Below, piece by piece: positions 26,560-36,007 of a stretch of DNA of 64,000 nucleotides. Location of the stretch: contig FSRD01000001.1 of assembly GCA_900129675.1 (NCBI GenBank), forward strand, positions 5,569,501 through 5,633,500, given 5' to 3'. The notes under the pieces are model-generated. The model made no database searches and was not told the DNA's origin. It was given only the letters and a program-made list of their open reading frames with translations. Origin of the DNA: Bradyrhizobium erythrophlei (GTDB taxonomy: Bacteria; Pseudomonadota; Alphaproteobacteria; Rhizobiales; Xanthobacteraceae). Every line of letters begins with the position of its first letter. Position 1 is the first letter of the stretch. Both the position numbers and the translations under genes were made by a program.

Positions 26560-26720
26560 AATTGGCTCCGGATCGGCAAGTTGGGTTTGTATGGATTAGC
26601 GTTGCACAGCCTAGGGACATCAGGCGCGACGCCCTTGATGCTGCGCTGGATCGCGCCCTGCACCTCGGACTGGATGCGATCCGGGATCGACGCGAGGTTG
26701 AGGCCCGCCGGCGCGCTCAT
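26556..26720 (-). CDS. 54-residue peptide overlapping both neighbours
   Basis: The ATG (26718-26720) overlaps the hydrolase stop as ATGA, and its TGA (26556-26558) overlaps the aroQ ATG in the same way, so it is translationally coupled on both sides. It reads MSAPAGLNLASIPDRIQSEV, then QGAIQRSIKGVAPDVPRLC. This resembles the N-terminus of PhaC-like/large alpha/beta hydrolase proteins in rhizobia, so it may be a truncated descendant kept for coupling, or a small protein in its own right. Confidence 0.6.
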   Translation of the reverse strand: MSAPAGLNLASIPDRIQSEVQGAIQRSIKGVAPDVPRLCNANPYKPNLPIRSQL

Positions 26721-28258
26721 TTCGGTTCTCCGGTTGCGGAAAACTGACGATCGGCAACTGTCGAGTGCGGTACACCGACGGGGCTCGATGCTTCGATCAA
26801 TTCGATCCGAATGTTTCGCAACACGTGCAGCAACGTGGTTATGGCAAGAAGCAGCGACCAGCCGGACGAGATGAAATGGGTTCGAATGCCGGGGGGCATG
26901 TCAGGGTGTTGTGAAGCATTGAGTACGACGATATCGGACACCCGATCCCTGTGGGCTTCGGCCATCGCCGATGCACGCTGCACTCCGGAGGCGGGGGTCA
27001 CCAGCACCGCCTTTCTCCCGATTCGTTGGGTAATGGCGCGGACCAAATCCGAAACCGATGGGTCGTCGACATTCGTGGACAGACCCGTCGTTACCGGGCG
27101 ATAGCCGAGCACTTTGAGCCAATTTGAGAGCAACAGGAAAGGCAGATGGCTGCTGGGTTCCGGGATGAGGATAATTGGTTTGCCGTCGCCGAACCGCGCC
27201 TTGCCTCCGAAATAGACCGATTGCCGGGCGACCGTCATCGTATCGATCCCGGCTCCTGCCAGCATCCACGGCCAGTTTGCAACAAGCTCCACTGCAGGTG
27301 TGAGAAAATTGACGAAATCTGCCAGGGCGCCGTGGCCGTCTTGCGAGACAGGTAAAGCCAGATTGTCGCGACGCCCTTCGGAAACACCGCTCAGGAATTT
27401 CGTGACGAACCCGACACATTCATCGGTGGCCTCCCACATCATGCGATGACCGCAGCCAGGAATCACGATCAGGCGCGCCCCAGGAACAAGGCTTGCGATG
27501 AATTTGGAATTCCGCGGTGACACCAACTGGTCGAGATCGCCGGTCAACACAAGAGTTGGGGCTTTAATGTTCGGAAGCGCCTTGGAGCAATCGAATTCGA
27601 CAAAAGCCTGATATTGTAAATCGGTGGCGTGCAAAGGGGTTGGCGCCGCGATCTCCCGTTGCATCTGATCTTCGGCTAGTTTCCGGTGGTTCTCGAGATA
27701 TCCCGGCGAATATGTAACCTCCCAGATCCGTCGAGCGATCTCTTCCGGCTTCAGCCCGTCGAGCTCCCGCATCACCCGGACAATGGGCGCCGATGCGTAT
27801 ACTGCGCGTGGACCGCCGCACATCGTCGCGCAAAGCACCAGACCTAAAACCCGATCGGGAAACTGCCGAACGAATTCTTGCGCGATTGCGCCGCCCATCG
27901 AATATCCCAGAACATTGGTCCGTGCGATGTCTAAATGGTCCAGGAGGCCACCAACATCCCTGGCCATATTTGAGAGTTCATAGCCGAATGTAGGCTTATC
28001 GCTTGTACCCGTCCCGCGATTGTCAAAAAGGACCACGGTAAATCGCTCCGCCAGCGCCTCGACGAAATCGAATGGCCACGCAAGCGAACTGAGCCGATAG
28101 CCCATGATGAGAAGGAGCGGTGGCCCAGAGCCACGAACGCTGTAGGCGATCTTGATACCATTTACATCGGCGTGGCGCATCGCCATGGTGTGCCCAGCGA
28201 GTGAGCGATCCGCTCTGCAATACTCTTTCGCGCTATCAATCTCGCGCTCTCCGTTCAC
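26717..28258 (-). CDS. alpha/beta hydrolase with a second, degenerate hydrolase-like domain
   Basis: Residues about 30-290 form an alpha/beta hydrolase with nucleophile Ser120 in LGYSMGGA, Asp around 241 in LTGDLDQLV and His271 in IPGCGHRMMW. Residues about 310-500 resemble another hydrolase (ILIPEPSSHLPFLLLSNWL), but the nucleophile elbow is replaced by LVTPASGVQRASA. A GTG start overlaps the acyl-CoA synthetase stop (GTGA); an ATG at 28186 is an alternative. It is probably an esterase or lactonase of the aromatic/quinate operon (inference). Confidence 0.8.
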   Translation of the reverse strand: MNGEREIDSAKEYCRADRSLAGHTMAMRHADVNGIKIAYSVRGSGPPLLLIMGYRLSSLAWPFDFVEALAERFTVVLFDNRGTGTSDKPTFGYELSNMARDVGGLLDHLDIARTNVLGYSMGGAIAQEFVRQFPDRVLGLVLCATMCGGPRAVYASAPIVRVMRELDGLKPEEIARRIWEVTYSPGYLENHRKLAEDQMQREIAAPTPLHATDLQYQAFVEFDCSKALPNIKAPTLVLTGDLDQLVSPRNSKFIASLVPGARLIVIPGCGHRMMWEATDECVGFVTKFLSGVSEGRRDNLALPVSQDGHGALADFVNFLTPAVELVANWPWMLAGAGIDTMTVARQSVYFGGKARFGDGKPIILIPEPSSHLPFLLLSNWLKVLGYRPVTTGLSTNVDDPSVSDLVRAITQRIGRKAVLVTPASGVQRASAMAEAHRDRVSDIVVLNASQHPDMPPGIRTHFISSGWSLLLAITTLLHVLRNIRIELIEASSPVGVPHSTVADRQFSATGEPK

Positions 28259-29901
28259 AGTTCACCCGCCTGATCACGGAGCACAAACTTCTGTATCTTC
28301 CCAGTCGACGTCTTCGGCAGCGCGCCGTAGACAAAAACTTTTGGGACCTTGAAACGCGCCAGGCGTGCCTGGCAAAAGGCAACGACCTCTTTGTCGTCAG
28401 GCTGCGTCGCGCCAGGCTTGAGTTCAAGGAATGCGCAGGGCGTCTCGCCCCACTTCGGGTCAGGACGGGCGACGACTGCCGCTAACATCACTGCCGGGTG
28501 CTGCGTAAGCACCTCTTCGACCTCAAGGCTGGAAATGTTTTCGCCGCCAGAGATGATGATATCCTTGGAACGATCCTTGATCTCGATCGCACCGTCCGGA
28601 TGCCAAACGGCGAGGTCACCGGAGAGGCACCAGTTTCCGACGAGGGTTTTTGCAGTGGCAGCTTCGTTTTTGAGGTACCCCTTCATCACGGTATTGCTGC
28701 GCACCATGATCTCGCCGACTGTTGTGCCATCGCGTGGAACCGAAACCATTGTCTTGGGATCTGCGACCGTGACCGCCTCGACCATCGGATAGGCAACACC
28801 TTGCCGCGCCATCCTGGCAAAGCGCTCGTCGTCCGGCAGCGCGTTCCATTCCGGCTGGAAAACGCAGGAAGTCGCGGGCCCGTAGGTCTCGGTAGCCCCG
28901 TATAGATGAGTAACCCGAAAGCCGAGGGCTTCCATGGACCGGAAGACGGCGGAAGGCGGCGCCGCGCCACCGGTCGCAACCGTTACCGTGTGCTGGAACG
29001 GCACGCGCTGGTCGGCGGGCGCATGAGCCAACATATTCAGCACGATCGGCGCGCCGCAAAGATGCGTGACTCGGTGCTCTGCGATCAGCCGGAAGATCTG
29101 TGCAGGCTCGACCTTGCGCAGACATATCTGCGTTCCTCCAGCGGCAACAACTGCCCACGGATAGGACCACCCGGAACAGTGGAACATCGGCAGGGTCCAA
29201 AGGTAAATGCTGTCGAATGTAAGTCCGAAGCTGAAGCCGTTGCCGAGCGCCGAAAGATAGGCCCCGCGATGACTATAGACGACGCCTTTTGGGTCGCCGG
29301 TGGTTCCTGAGGTGTAGAGCAGGCACAGCGACTGCCATTCATCTGTAATGCCAGGCCAGTCAAAATTCGGGTCGCTGGAAGCGAGGAGCGCCTCGTAGGC
29401 ATGCGTGCCTAGTGGCGCGGCCGGCAAATCAGGGGAAGCGATATCGATGACGACGATCTCTCGATCTACCTGTTGCAGCGCTTGCCGTACCAACGGTGCA
29501 TATTCCGCATCGACGATCAAAACCCTGGCGCTTCCATGCATAAGCGAGAAAGCGATATTCGCGGCATCGAGGCGGGTATTCAGTGGATTGAGTACAGCTC
29601 CAAGCATCGGTACGGCAAAATGCGCTTCGATCATCTCCGGAATGTTGGATGCGATGATCACCACGGTATCGAGCCGTTTAACGCCAAGCTGCGCGAGTCC
29701 AGATGCGAGCCTGGTACAGCGATCAAGAAGCTGCGCATAGGTGTAGCGACGCTCTCCGTCGATCACCGCCAATTTGCCGGCGAAAGCGCTTGCGGCGCGG
29801 GTCAAGAAGCTGACGGGCGACAACGGGATGTAATTGGCCGGATGCCGGTCCAAATTGGCCTCGAAAGGATGCGTGTCGTTTGCACTCATTTGGATCATCA
29901 C
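28255..29901 (-). CDS. acyl-CoA synthetase (AMP-forming)
   Basis: The 548-residue ANL-superfamily ligase activates a carboxylic acid with ATP and CoA. Motifs are LLYTSGTTGDPKGVVYSHRG (P-loop), HLYGATETYGP, WCLSGDLAVWHPDG and a C-terminal KTSTGKIQKF with the catalytic Lys. It resembles the medium-chain/methylmercaptopropionate-CoA ligase type. The start may be the Met at position 5. The operon suggests an aromatic or phenylpropanoid acid substrate (inference). Confidence 0.9.
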   Translation of the reverse strand: MMIQMSANDTHPFEANLDRHPANYIPLSPVSFLTRAASAFAGKLAVIDGERRYTYAQLLDRCTRLASGLAQLGVKRLDTVVIIASNIPEMIEAHFAVPMLGAVLNPLNTRLDAANIAFSLMHGSARVLIVDAEYAPLVRQALQQVDREIVVIDIASPDLPAAPLGTHAYEALLASSDPNFDWPGITDEWQSLCLLYTSGTTGDPKGVVYSHRGAYLSALGNGFSFGLTFDSIYLWTLPMFHCSGWSYPWAVVAAGGTQICLRKVEPAQIFRLIAEHRVTHLCGAPIVLNMLAHAPADQRVPFQHTVTVATGGAAPPSAVFRSMEALGFRVTHLYGATETYGPATSCVFQPEWNALPDDERFARMARQGVAYPMVEAVTVADPKTMVSVPRDGTTVGEIMVRSNTVMKGYLKNEAATAKTLVGNWCLSGDLAVWHPDGAIEIKDRSKDIIISGGENISSLEVEEVLTQHPAVMLAAVVARPDPKWGETPCAFLELKPGATQPDDKEVVAFCQARLARFKVPKVFVYGALPKTSTGKIQKFVLRDQAGEL

Positions 29902-29942
29902 CCTCGCTTAACTGAAGTTGTAAGTCCGTAAGAAGCCATCAT

Positions 29943-30710
29943 TCAAAGGGTCGAAACCACGTGGCCGCCGTCTGCGACAATCACGCTTCCGGTCATGTAC
30001 GAACCGGCCTCAGAAGCCAGCAGCAGAAGCGGGCCTTCGAGCTCTCGTAATTCGCCAAGCCGCCGCTGTGGGATCCGCTTGATCAGCGCTTGTCCCGCGG
30101 CCTCCTGAAAAAAATCGTCGTTGAGCTCGGTCTCGAAGTAGCCGGGGGCAAGGGCGTTGACGCGAATACCGTAGCGCGCCCATTCCAGCGCCAGCGCCTT
30201 GGTCATCTGCACCACGCCGGCCTTGGAGACGGCATATGGAGCGACGGAACTTGCAACCCGCAGGCCCAGGATCGAGGCCACATTGACGATCGAACCCTTC
30301 ACTTTATGCGCGACCATTCGCCGTCCAACTGCCTGCGCGACCAACCAGACTCCCTTCAGATTGGTATCGATAACCTTGTCCCAGTCGGCTTCGTTCTGCT
30401 GCAGGGCTGGTCGCGTTGCCGTCACGCCGGCGTTGTTGACGACAATTTCAACGGGACCGAAGCGCGCTTCGGCGGCGTCCAACGCGGCCTCGATGCTCGC
30501 CGCGACGGTGACGTCCATCACAACGCTTTGAGCTTGGCCTTTGGCATTGCCGATATCATCGACGGTTTTGGCCAACGCTTCCGCGCGGCGCGCACCGACA
30601 GTTACACGCGCTCCTCGCGCCGCAAGAAAGACGGCGAAAAAACGTCCGAGGCCGCTTGAGCCACCGGTAACCAGCACATGCGATCCCTCGATTGCAAATG
30701 GATCAGTCAT
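29943..30710 (-). CDS. short-chain dehydrogenase/reductase
   Basis: The 255-residue classical SDR has the cofactor motif VTGGSSGLGRFFAVFLAARG, NNAGV, and the catalytic Ser with Tyr/Lys (YAVSKAGVVQ). The ATG is preceded by GAGAGA; an upstream 26-residue extension is a shadow of the next gene. It lies between the lipocalin-like gene and the acyl-CoA synthetase. The substrate is unknown; a hydroxy-alicyclic acid is plausible. Confidence 0.92.
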   Translation of the reverse strand: MTDPFAIEGSHVLVTGGSSGLGRFFAVFLAARGARVTVGARRAEALAKTVDDIGNAKGQAQSVVMDVTVAASIEAALDAAEARFGPVEIVVNNAGVTATRPALQQNEADWDKVIDTNLKGVWLVAQAVGRRMVAHKVKGSIVNVASILGLRVASSVAPYAVSKAGVVQMTKALALEWARYGIRVNALAPGYFETELNDDFFQEAAGQALIKRIPQRRLGELRELEGPLLLLASEAGSYMTGSVIVADGGHVVSTL

Positions 30711-30741
30711 CGCAAATCTCTCGCAGGCAGGAGACGTGGCA

Positions 30742-31218
30742 TCAGGACACCTTGTCCCAGACGAGAATTGACCGCCCCATGGTGCCATCCAGATAGCTCT
30801 TGTAAGGGGCGGTCGTGATCGTCAGCGTATCCCCCTCCAGTACGAAGTGCCGAATCTGGTTGGTGCCGGTCCACGCCTGGTTCCACGACGTATCGATGTG
30901 ATGCACCACGACATTCTCCCCCAATGAAAATGTGCCGGCATAGGCGACCATGGTGCCGAGCAATTGCACGCCTTCTTCGTCAGTGGGCACCACGTCGCGA
31001 GGCGCCACGCGGTCGTCGCGCGTGAAGATGGCGTACATCCTGCCGTCCGGCGCATAACCGATATAGCCGACCGGGGCTTCACCGAACTGATTGTGCCGTT
31101 GTCCGTCGGACAGGCGTTCGCGAACGTAACTTCGCAGTTGCCAGGTTCCGAGCACCGGGCAATTGGCCGGTGGTTTGCCGGGCCTTACCGAGGCCAGGAT
31201 ATCCTCGTCTGTCATCAT
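30742..31218 (-). CDS. lipocalin-like domain protein
   Basis: The 158-residue protein matches the lipocalin-like domain common in proteobacterial catabolic operons: VLGTWQLRSYVRERLSDG, GYIGYAPDGRMYAIF, AGTFSLGENVVVHHID. It probably forms a beta barrel binding a small hydrophobic ligand. The ATG at 31218 follows GGAGGAAATTGAT, so the five upstream codons are excluded. Confidence 0.8.
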   Translation of the reverse strand: MMTDEDILASVRPGKPPANCPVLGTWQLRSYVRERLSDGQRHNQFGEAPVGYIGYAPDGRMYAIFTRDDRVAPRDVVPTDEEGVQLLGTMVAYAGTFSLGENVVVHHIDTSWNQAWTGTNQIRHFVLEGDTLTITTAPYKSYLDGTMGRSILVWDKVS

Positions 31219-31284
31219 ATCAATTTCCTCCATGAGTGGGTGGACCGGACAACATCCGGGACCATCATCGGCGCAATCGGCAGT

Positions 31285-31923
31285 TCAAACATCGAAGAAC
31301 ACGGTCTCCCGATCGCCCTGAAGATGAATGTCGAAGGTGTAGATGATCGCGCCGTCCCGTTCCGATCGAGGCGCTACCAACGTTTTGCGCCGTTCGGGCT
31401 GTTCGATGATGTTCAGGACAGGATCGTCGGAATTCGCCGCTTCCTCGTCGCCAAAATACATGCGCGTGGCGAGGCCGATATTGATGCCGCGCGAGGCCAG
31501 CCAAAAATTGACGTGAGGCGCCATCGCCTTGCGGCCCTTGCGGCCCACCACGCTTCCCGGCTTGATGGTTCGGATGGTGTAAAGTCCGGTGACGAAGTCG
31601 GTCCCGGTGCGGGCCCAACCTCGGAAGCCATGATCGAGTGCTTTATTCTGCGTGTCAGCCGGATGATTGTAGCGACCGGCCGCATTCGCCTGCCATGTCT
31701 CGACCAGCACGTCCTTTGCCACGTGGCCTGCGCCATCGAAGATTCGTCCCTCGATGATGATGCGTTCGCCCGCGACATCCGGACCAGCGATGTTGCCGCT
31801 GAAATTGTTCTCGAAGATCTCAAAGCCCGCTTGCTCCGGTATGAGACCGATATGCACGTAGGGGCCGGCCGTTTGCGATGGTGTCTCCGGCAGATAGGAT
31901 GGAATGAAGGGGGGCGGTGTCAT
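31285..31923 (-). CDS. pcaG: protocatechuate 3,4-dioxygenase alpha subunit
   Basis: The 212-residue intradiol dioxygenase alpha subunit starts MTPPPFIPSYLPETPSQTAG, with QTAGPYVHIGL, VETWQANAAGRYNHPAD and HVNFWLASRGI. It forms the protocatechuate-cleaving complex with PcaH. The ATG lies 1 nt after the pcaH stop; the upstream part of the frame overlaps pcaH and is a shadow. The active-site iron is held by the beta subunit. Confidence 0.95.
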   Translation of the reverse strand: MTPPPFIPSYLPETPSQTAGPYVHIGLIPEQAGFEIFENNFSGNIAGPDVAGERIIIEGRIFDGAGHVAKDVLVETWQANAAGRYNHPADTQNKALDHGFRGWARTGTDFVTGLYTIRTIKPGSVVGRKGRKAMAPHVNFWLASRGINIGLATRMYFGDEEAANSDDPVLNIIEQPERRKTLVAPRSERDGAIIYTFDIHLQGDRETVFFDV

Positions 31924-31924
31924 G

Positions 31925-32650
31925 TCAGCCTCCCTGAAGCTTGTTTTCGAACAAGGTCTGGCGGCGTCCCCGCAACACAATATCGAAGCGGTAGGCGAGG
32001 CACTCCAGTGGGCGCGATGAATTGAGGTCGAGTCTTGCCGTCAAACGATCGGCCGCCGACTTGTCGGGGATGGTCGCGATGATCGAATCGTGGGGAATGA
32101 GCGGGTCCCCCTCGAAATACATCTGGGTGATCAGTCTTTGTACAAAGCCTGTTCCGAACACCGAAAAATGGATGTGGGCCGGCCGCCAGCTGTTGATGCG
32201 ATTCCGAAAAGGATACGCGCCGGGCTTGATCGTCCGGAAGAAGTAATAGCCCCGCTCATCGGTCAGCATCCGACCGCAGCCGCCAAAATTCGGGTCGATC
32301 GGGGCGATATAGGTGTCGTTGCGGTGGCGGTAGCGTCCGCCGGCATTGGCCTGCCATACTTCGACGAGCGTGTTGGACACCGGTTGGCCATTGCCGTCGA
32401 GTACGTAGCCGTGGACGATCGTCTGTTCGCCGATCGCCTCACCCTGTTTGGCATAATTGAGGACGAGATCGTTATCGAGTGGGCCGAGTTCGTCGGCAGA
32501 AAATATCGGGCCGGTTACCTCCGATAACGAGTTTTGCAGAGACCAAAGAGGGATCCGCGGTGAGCGCAGGACGCTCGTCTTGTAAACGGGCGTGTGCGCG
32601 GGAGGATGAATATCGCGATTGCGCTGATGAAACTCGGCTTGGGGCGTCAT
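31925..32650 (-). CDS. pcaH: protocatechuate 3,4-dioxygenase beta subunit
   Basis: The 241-residue subunit binds the catalytic non-haem Fe(III). Candidate ligands fit the family: Tyr in GGRYRHRNDTY, Tyr in KPGAYPFRNRINSWRP, and the two His of RPAHIHFSVFG. VEVWQANAGGRYRH is the conserved block. The enzyme opens protocatechuate to 3-carboxy-cis,cis-muconate. pcaB, pcaC and pcaD are not in the window. Confidence 0.96.
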   Translation of the reverse strand: MTPQAEFHQRNRDIHPPAHTPVYKTSVLRSPRIPLWSLQNSLSEVTGPIFSADELGPLDNDLVLNYAKQGEAIGEQTIVHGYVLDGNGQPVSNTLVEVWQANAGGRYRHRNDTYIAPIDPNFGGCGRMLTDERGYYFFRTIKPGAYPFRNRINSWRPAHIHFSVFGTGFVQRLITQMYFEGDPLIPHDSIIATIPDKSAADRLTARLDLNSSRPLECLAYRFDIVLRGRRQTLFENKLQGG

Positions 32651-32807
32651 GCTGCCAGAACCTCTTATGCCTGGTTAACTATCGGGAACCCGCTGCCGGC
32701 TTCGTTCGGTCTTCTTCGAAGGCGGTAGCTTCACATTTGGGCGAGATACACCGCGCAATCACTCGACGTTGCGGCTCTCCATCGGCTCTTCAGGTCGCAT
32801 TCCGCCA

Positions 32808-34211
32808 TCAAGTGGGAACGACGGCTGCCCCACCTGAGGCCTGGGCCCGCATCCTCTCGTAGTCTGCCTTCGCCATTGGAACGGCGTCGCAATTCCCGAG
32901 ATCGTTGATATTGATCCGGTAGGTTTCCCGGGCAGTCACAGCCGCCAGCGCTGCGATCACGGTGATGCCGAAGGCGATCGCCCCGACGGTGAGCGGGATG
33001 TTGGTCGAGCCCGGAGGCGCCACGGTCGCAAACAGTGCGGGAAGCAACGCCGTAATCGTTGTCCCGGTGTTCTGGGATATCGCCATCGCCGAGACCCGGG
33101 TTCGTGTCGGGAATAGTTCAGGGTAGAAGCTCGGGAAGATAGCGTTGTAGCCCTGGTAGACGACGCCCCACATCAACAGCGACATGAAGATTGCCAGCGG
33201 CACGTTGTGGATGCTGATCGCGTACAGATAGCCGAACGAAAGCAAGCCGGAACACAGGGCGCCGATGATAATTGGCGGCTTACGGCCGACCTTGTCCGAC
33301 AGGTTGCCGACGAACGGGATAACGAACACGGCCAGCATGTTGCCGAGGACGGGAATCCACAGGTAGACATCCTTTTCGAAGCCGATTCCGTAAGCCGGTT
33401 GGACCGCATAGGCCGCGCCGAATATCGTGGCGACAACCGGGATGACGTTCATCAGCGCCATGCAAACGACACGTAGCATGTCCTTCCAGCTCAGCCTGAA
33501 GGCCTGGACGATCGGCGCTCTCGGAACGGTGCCTTGTTCGTCCTCTTTGGCAAATGCTGGCGTCTCGTCAACTTCACGGCGGATGATGTAGCCGGCGATG
33601 ATGACGAAGAAGCTGAGCAAGAAGGGTATCCGCCAACCCCAGCTATTGAAGGCCTCGGTCGGCATGTAGGCTGCCAGGGGCAAGAAAACCGCTGCCGCAA
33701 GAATCTGCCCAGCCTGTACGCCTTGCAGCGCAAAGCTGGCGTAAAATCCGCGCCGGCCGAATGGAGCATGCTCCAGGATCATTGAGCTTGCTCCGGATAT
33801 CTCTCCGGCCACGGCAAAACCCTGGATCAGGCGCAAGATAACAAGAAGCACCGGCGCCAGCACACCGACCTGCTGATATGTTGGCAGGAGGCCGACGGCC
33901 ATCGTCGAGATGCCCATCAGGAACATGCAGACAATCAGCACGGTTTTCCGGCCATGGGTGTCGCCCCAGTGTCCGAGAACGAAAGCCCCGATAGGCCGGG
34001 CAACGTAACCGACGCCGTACGTCGCCAACGAAGCGACGATGGCGACGGTAGGATTGTTCGACGGGAAAAATATCTGCGGAAATACCAGCGCCGCTGCAGT
34101 CGCGTAAATGAAAAAGTCGTAGTATTCGAGCGCCGATCCGATCCATCCGCTGGCGGCGGCTTTCTTTGACTGGCGCGCATCATGTTCGGTTCGAGCTGGT
34201 GAACTTGCCAT
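32808..34211 (-). CDS. MFS transporter, metabolite:H+ symporter (MHS) type
   Basis: The 467-residue protein has 12 predicted helices and MHS hallmarks: GSALEYYDFFIYATAAALVF, GHWGDTHGRKTVL, RLIQGFAVAGEISGA. MHS members import shikimate, aromatic acids or dicarboxylates. GGGAGGAACCAAC precedes the ATG. It is the first gene of the ten-gene catabolic operon, so quinate, shikimate or protocatechuate uptake is likely (inference). Confidence 0.9.
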   Translation of the reverse strand: MASSPARTEHDARQSKKAAASGWIGSALEYYDFFIYATAAALVFPQIFFPSNNPTVAIVASLATYGVGYVARPIGAFVLGHWGDTHGRKTVLIVCMFLMGISTMAVGLLPTYQQVGVLAPVLLVILRLIQGFAVAGEISGASSMILEHAPFGRRGFYASFALQGVQAGQILAAAVFLPLAAYMPTEAFNSWGWRIPFLLSFFVIIAGYIIRREVDETPAFAKEDEQGTVPRAPIVQAFRLSWKDMLRVVCMALMNVIPVVATIFGAAYAVQPAYGIGFEKDVYLWIPVLGNMLAVFVIPFVGNLSDKVGRKPPIIIGALCSGLLSFGYLYAISIHNVPLAIFMSLLMWGVVYQGYNAIFPSFYPELFPTRTRVSAMAISQNTGTTITALLPALFATVAPPGSTNIPLTVGAIAFGITVIAALAAVTARETYRININDLGNCDAVPMAKADYERMRAQASGGAAVVPT

Positions 34212-34908
34212 GTTGGTTCCTCCCAATGTGTTTGCTGACGGTCCCTTTTGCGGGCTTCTTTGAAAATTGCGGGCAGCTATCCGAGCGCTTGTTTCGTCTC
34301 GGCTTTCCAATTCAGGGATCGACGGATGTGCATTCCACTATCGACTTGGATTGCGACGCCGATCGAAAGCAGCGCCAAGATAGATCAGCGGCGGCATAAC
34401 ACAATTACCCAGTTATTCGACAAACAGAACATTATGTTAATTGTTGAGCTTTGCGACTTCAGGTTCCGTGGCCGCGGATGCGCTCTCGGCGATCGAAAGC
34501 AGTAGCGGCTGGTCTTTAATCCCGCCTGGAAGCGAGGTGGCTTCGTCGCAACCCGCGTCGCACCATTGCAGTGACTAAGGGAAGTTTTTCATGGACACTT
34601 GCGAAGTGGCGGCCGCCGCAGACGATAGGGAGATCGGGTATTGTGCAAGTCGTCGGCACGCAGTCTAAACCACGAGCTCAATCCGAAACGGACGGCTTCG
34701 CGAGATCAACGCGAATGAGAACCAATCCCCGGATTGCTCCGGGGCGATTTATGAGCAACGCTCGCATCATTTGCTGATAAAGGCTTGTGGTCAATATTAA
34801 TTACGGACAACTTTTCCGTTAGATGGATCGACCTGCGGTCTAGCTTCTCTTGGTACGAATACCGGCGGACCACCGTTGAGGCCGCATGTCTGGGGTTTCT
34901 GGCAAATG
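34212..34908. promoter_or_regulatory. divergent control region between the catabolic operon and its LysR gene
   Basis: About 700 bp separates the MFS gene (minus) from the LysR gene (plus). An AT-rich core near 34400-34440 includes the dyad AACAT-T-ATGTT (34428-34438), a candidate LysR-type operator, and a second AT-rich stretch lies at 34785-34815. No gene in it is supported. Promoter positions are not assigned. Confidence 0.4.
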
Positions 34909-35847
34909 ATGACGCTGCGCCAGGTCGAGGTTATCCGGGCGGTCATGGTGACAGGCACCATTGGCGGTGCGGCCAAGCTTCTTAATGTGTCAGCACCCGG
35001 CATTAGCCGGCTGGTGAAATATACCGAGAGATCGCTCGGCATCAGATTCTTCCAGCGCCAGAACGGGCGTTATTTTCCGACGCCCGAAGCGCAGAATATT
35101 TTTGAGCAGATCAACGGTGTCTACAAGAAGGTCGATGATCTCACCGAGATCATCTCCAAGATCGGACAGGGTGCGTTGTCAGAGTTGCGCATTGGTTCGG
35201 TGCCGAGCATTTCCCAGGTTATGGTGCCCCGCGCGATCGAGCGCGTCCGGCGGCGTTACCCTGACCTGCGAGTCGACATCAACGTCCTCAAAATCGAGGA
35301 GGCGATCGATTTTCTGCTGCTTGGCAGAGGTGATTGCGTTGCGATGAGCTATCGGCTCGATCACTCCGGCCTCGACTTCCTGCCGCTTGCGTCGGGCGAG
35401 TTGTTTTGCATCGTCCCGGTCGGGCATCCCCTCGCAGGCCGCAAGCAAATTTCTGCGGCGGAAATCGTCCGCTATCCGCTGATCGGCATTGACCCAACTG
35501 ATCCCTACGGGCGCATCATGGCCGAAATCTTCGCGCGCAAGAAGCTCAACTACGACATCACCATTCGTGCGCGGTTCGGCACGACGGTCTGCGCGCTGGT
35601 CAAGGCGGGGCTCGGTATCGCCGTGATCGATCAATTCACCGTCGCGCATGGCGGCTTCCCTGGTGTCGAATTGCTGCGGATCGTCGAATCCACCAAATTC
35701 GACACTTATATCGCGGTGAAACGCGGCGTGCCGTTGTCGCTTTACATCGAACATTTCATCCATTGCTTGCGTTTGGAAATGCAGGCCGACGGGCCTGGTC
35801 GAAATGGGTCAGTGAAGGCCGCCGCTTTGCGGCTCACCAAAAAATAA
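34909..35847 (+). CDS. LysR-family transcriptional regulator
   Basis: The protein of about 312 residues has an N-terminal winged HTH (TLRQVEVIRAVMVTGTIGGA, then SAPGISRLVKYTERSLGIRF) and a periplasmic-binding-like effector domain (IGSVPSISQVMVPRAI). Consecutive ATGs at 34906 and 34909 are both possible starts. It is divergent from the operon and just upstream of the dehydroshikimate dehydratase, so it probably activates both in response to a pathway intermediate (inference). Confidence 0.92.
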   Translation: MTLRQVEVIRAVMVTGTIGGAAKLLNVSAPGISRLVKYTERSLGIRFFQRQNGRYFPTPEAQNIFEQINGVYKKVDDLTEIISKIGQGALSELRIGSVPSISQVMVPRAIERVRRRYPDLRVDINVLKIEEAIDFLLLGRGDCVAMSYRLDHSGLDFLPLASGELFCIVPVGHPLAGRKQISAAEIVRYPLIGIDPTDPYGRIMAEIFARKKLNYDITIRARFGTTVCALVKAGLGIAVIDQFTVAHGGFPGVELLRIVESTKFDTYIAVKRGVPLSLYIEHFIHCLRLEMQADGPGRNGSVKAAALRLTKK

Positions 35848-36007
35848 CAAGATGTTATGTTTTCTGCACGTCAAGGTAATTGTGTTAGATCATTGATGAT
35901 CTATATTGGCCGCCGCGTTGATGGCTGCGTGCATTCGATCCGCTTGCGGAGCAGGCGTCTACTTGCCGTCATTGCCATCGCGAGACGCCGCTGCTGGAGC
36001 AACTCGC

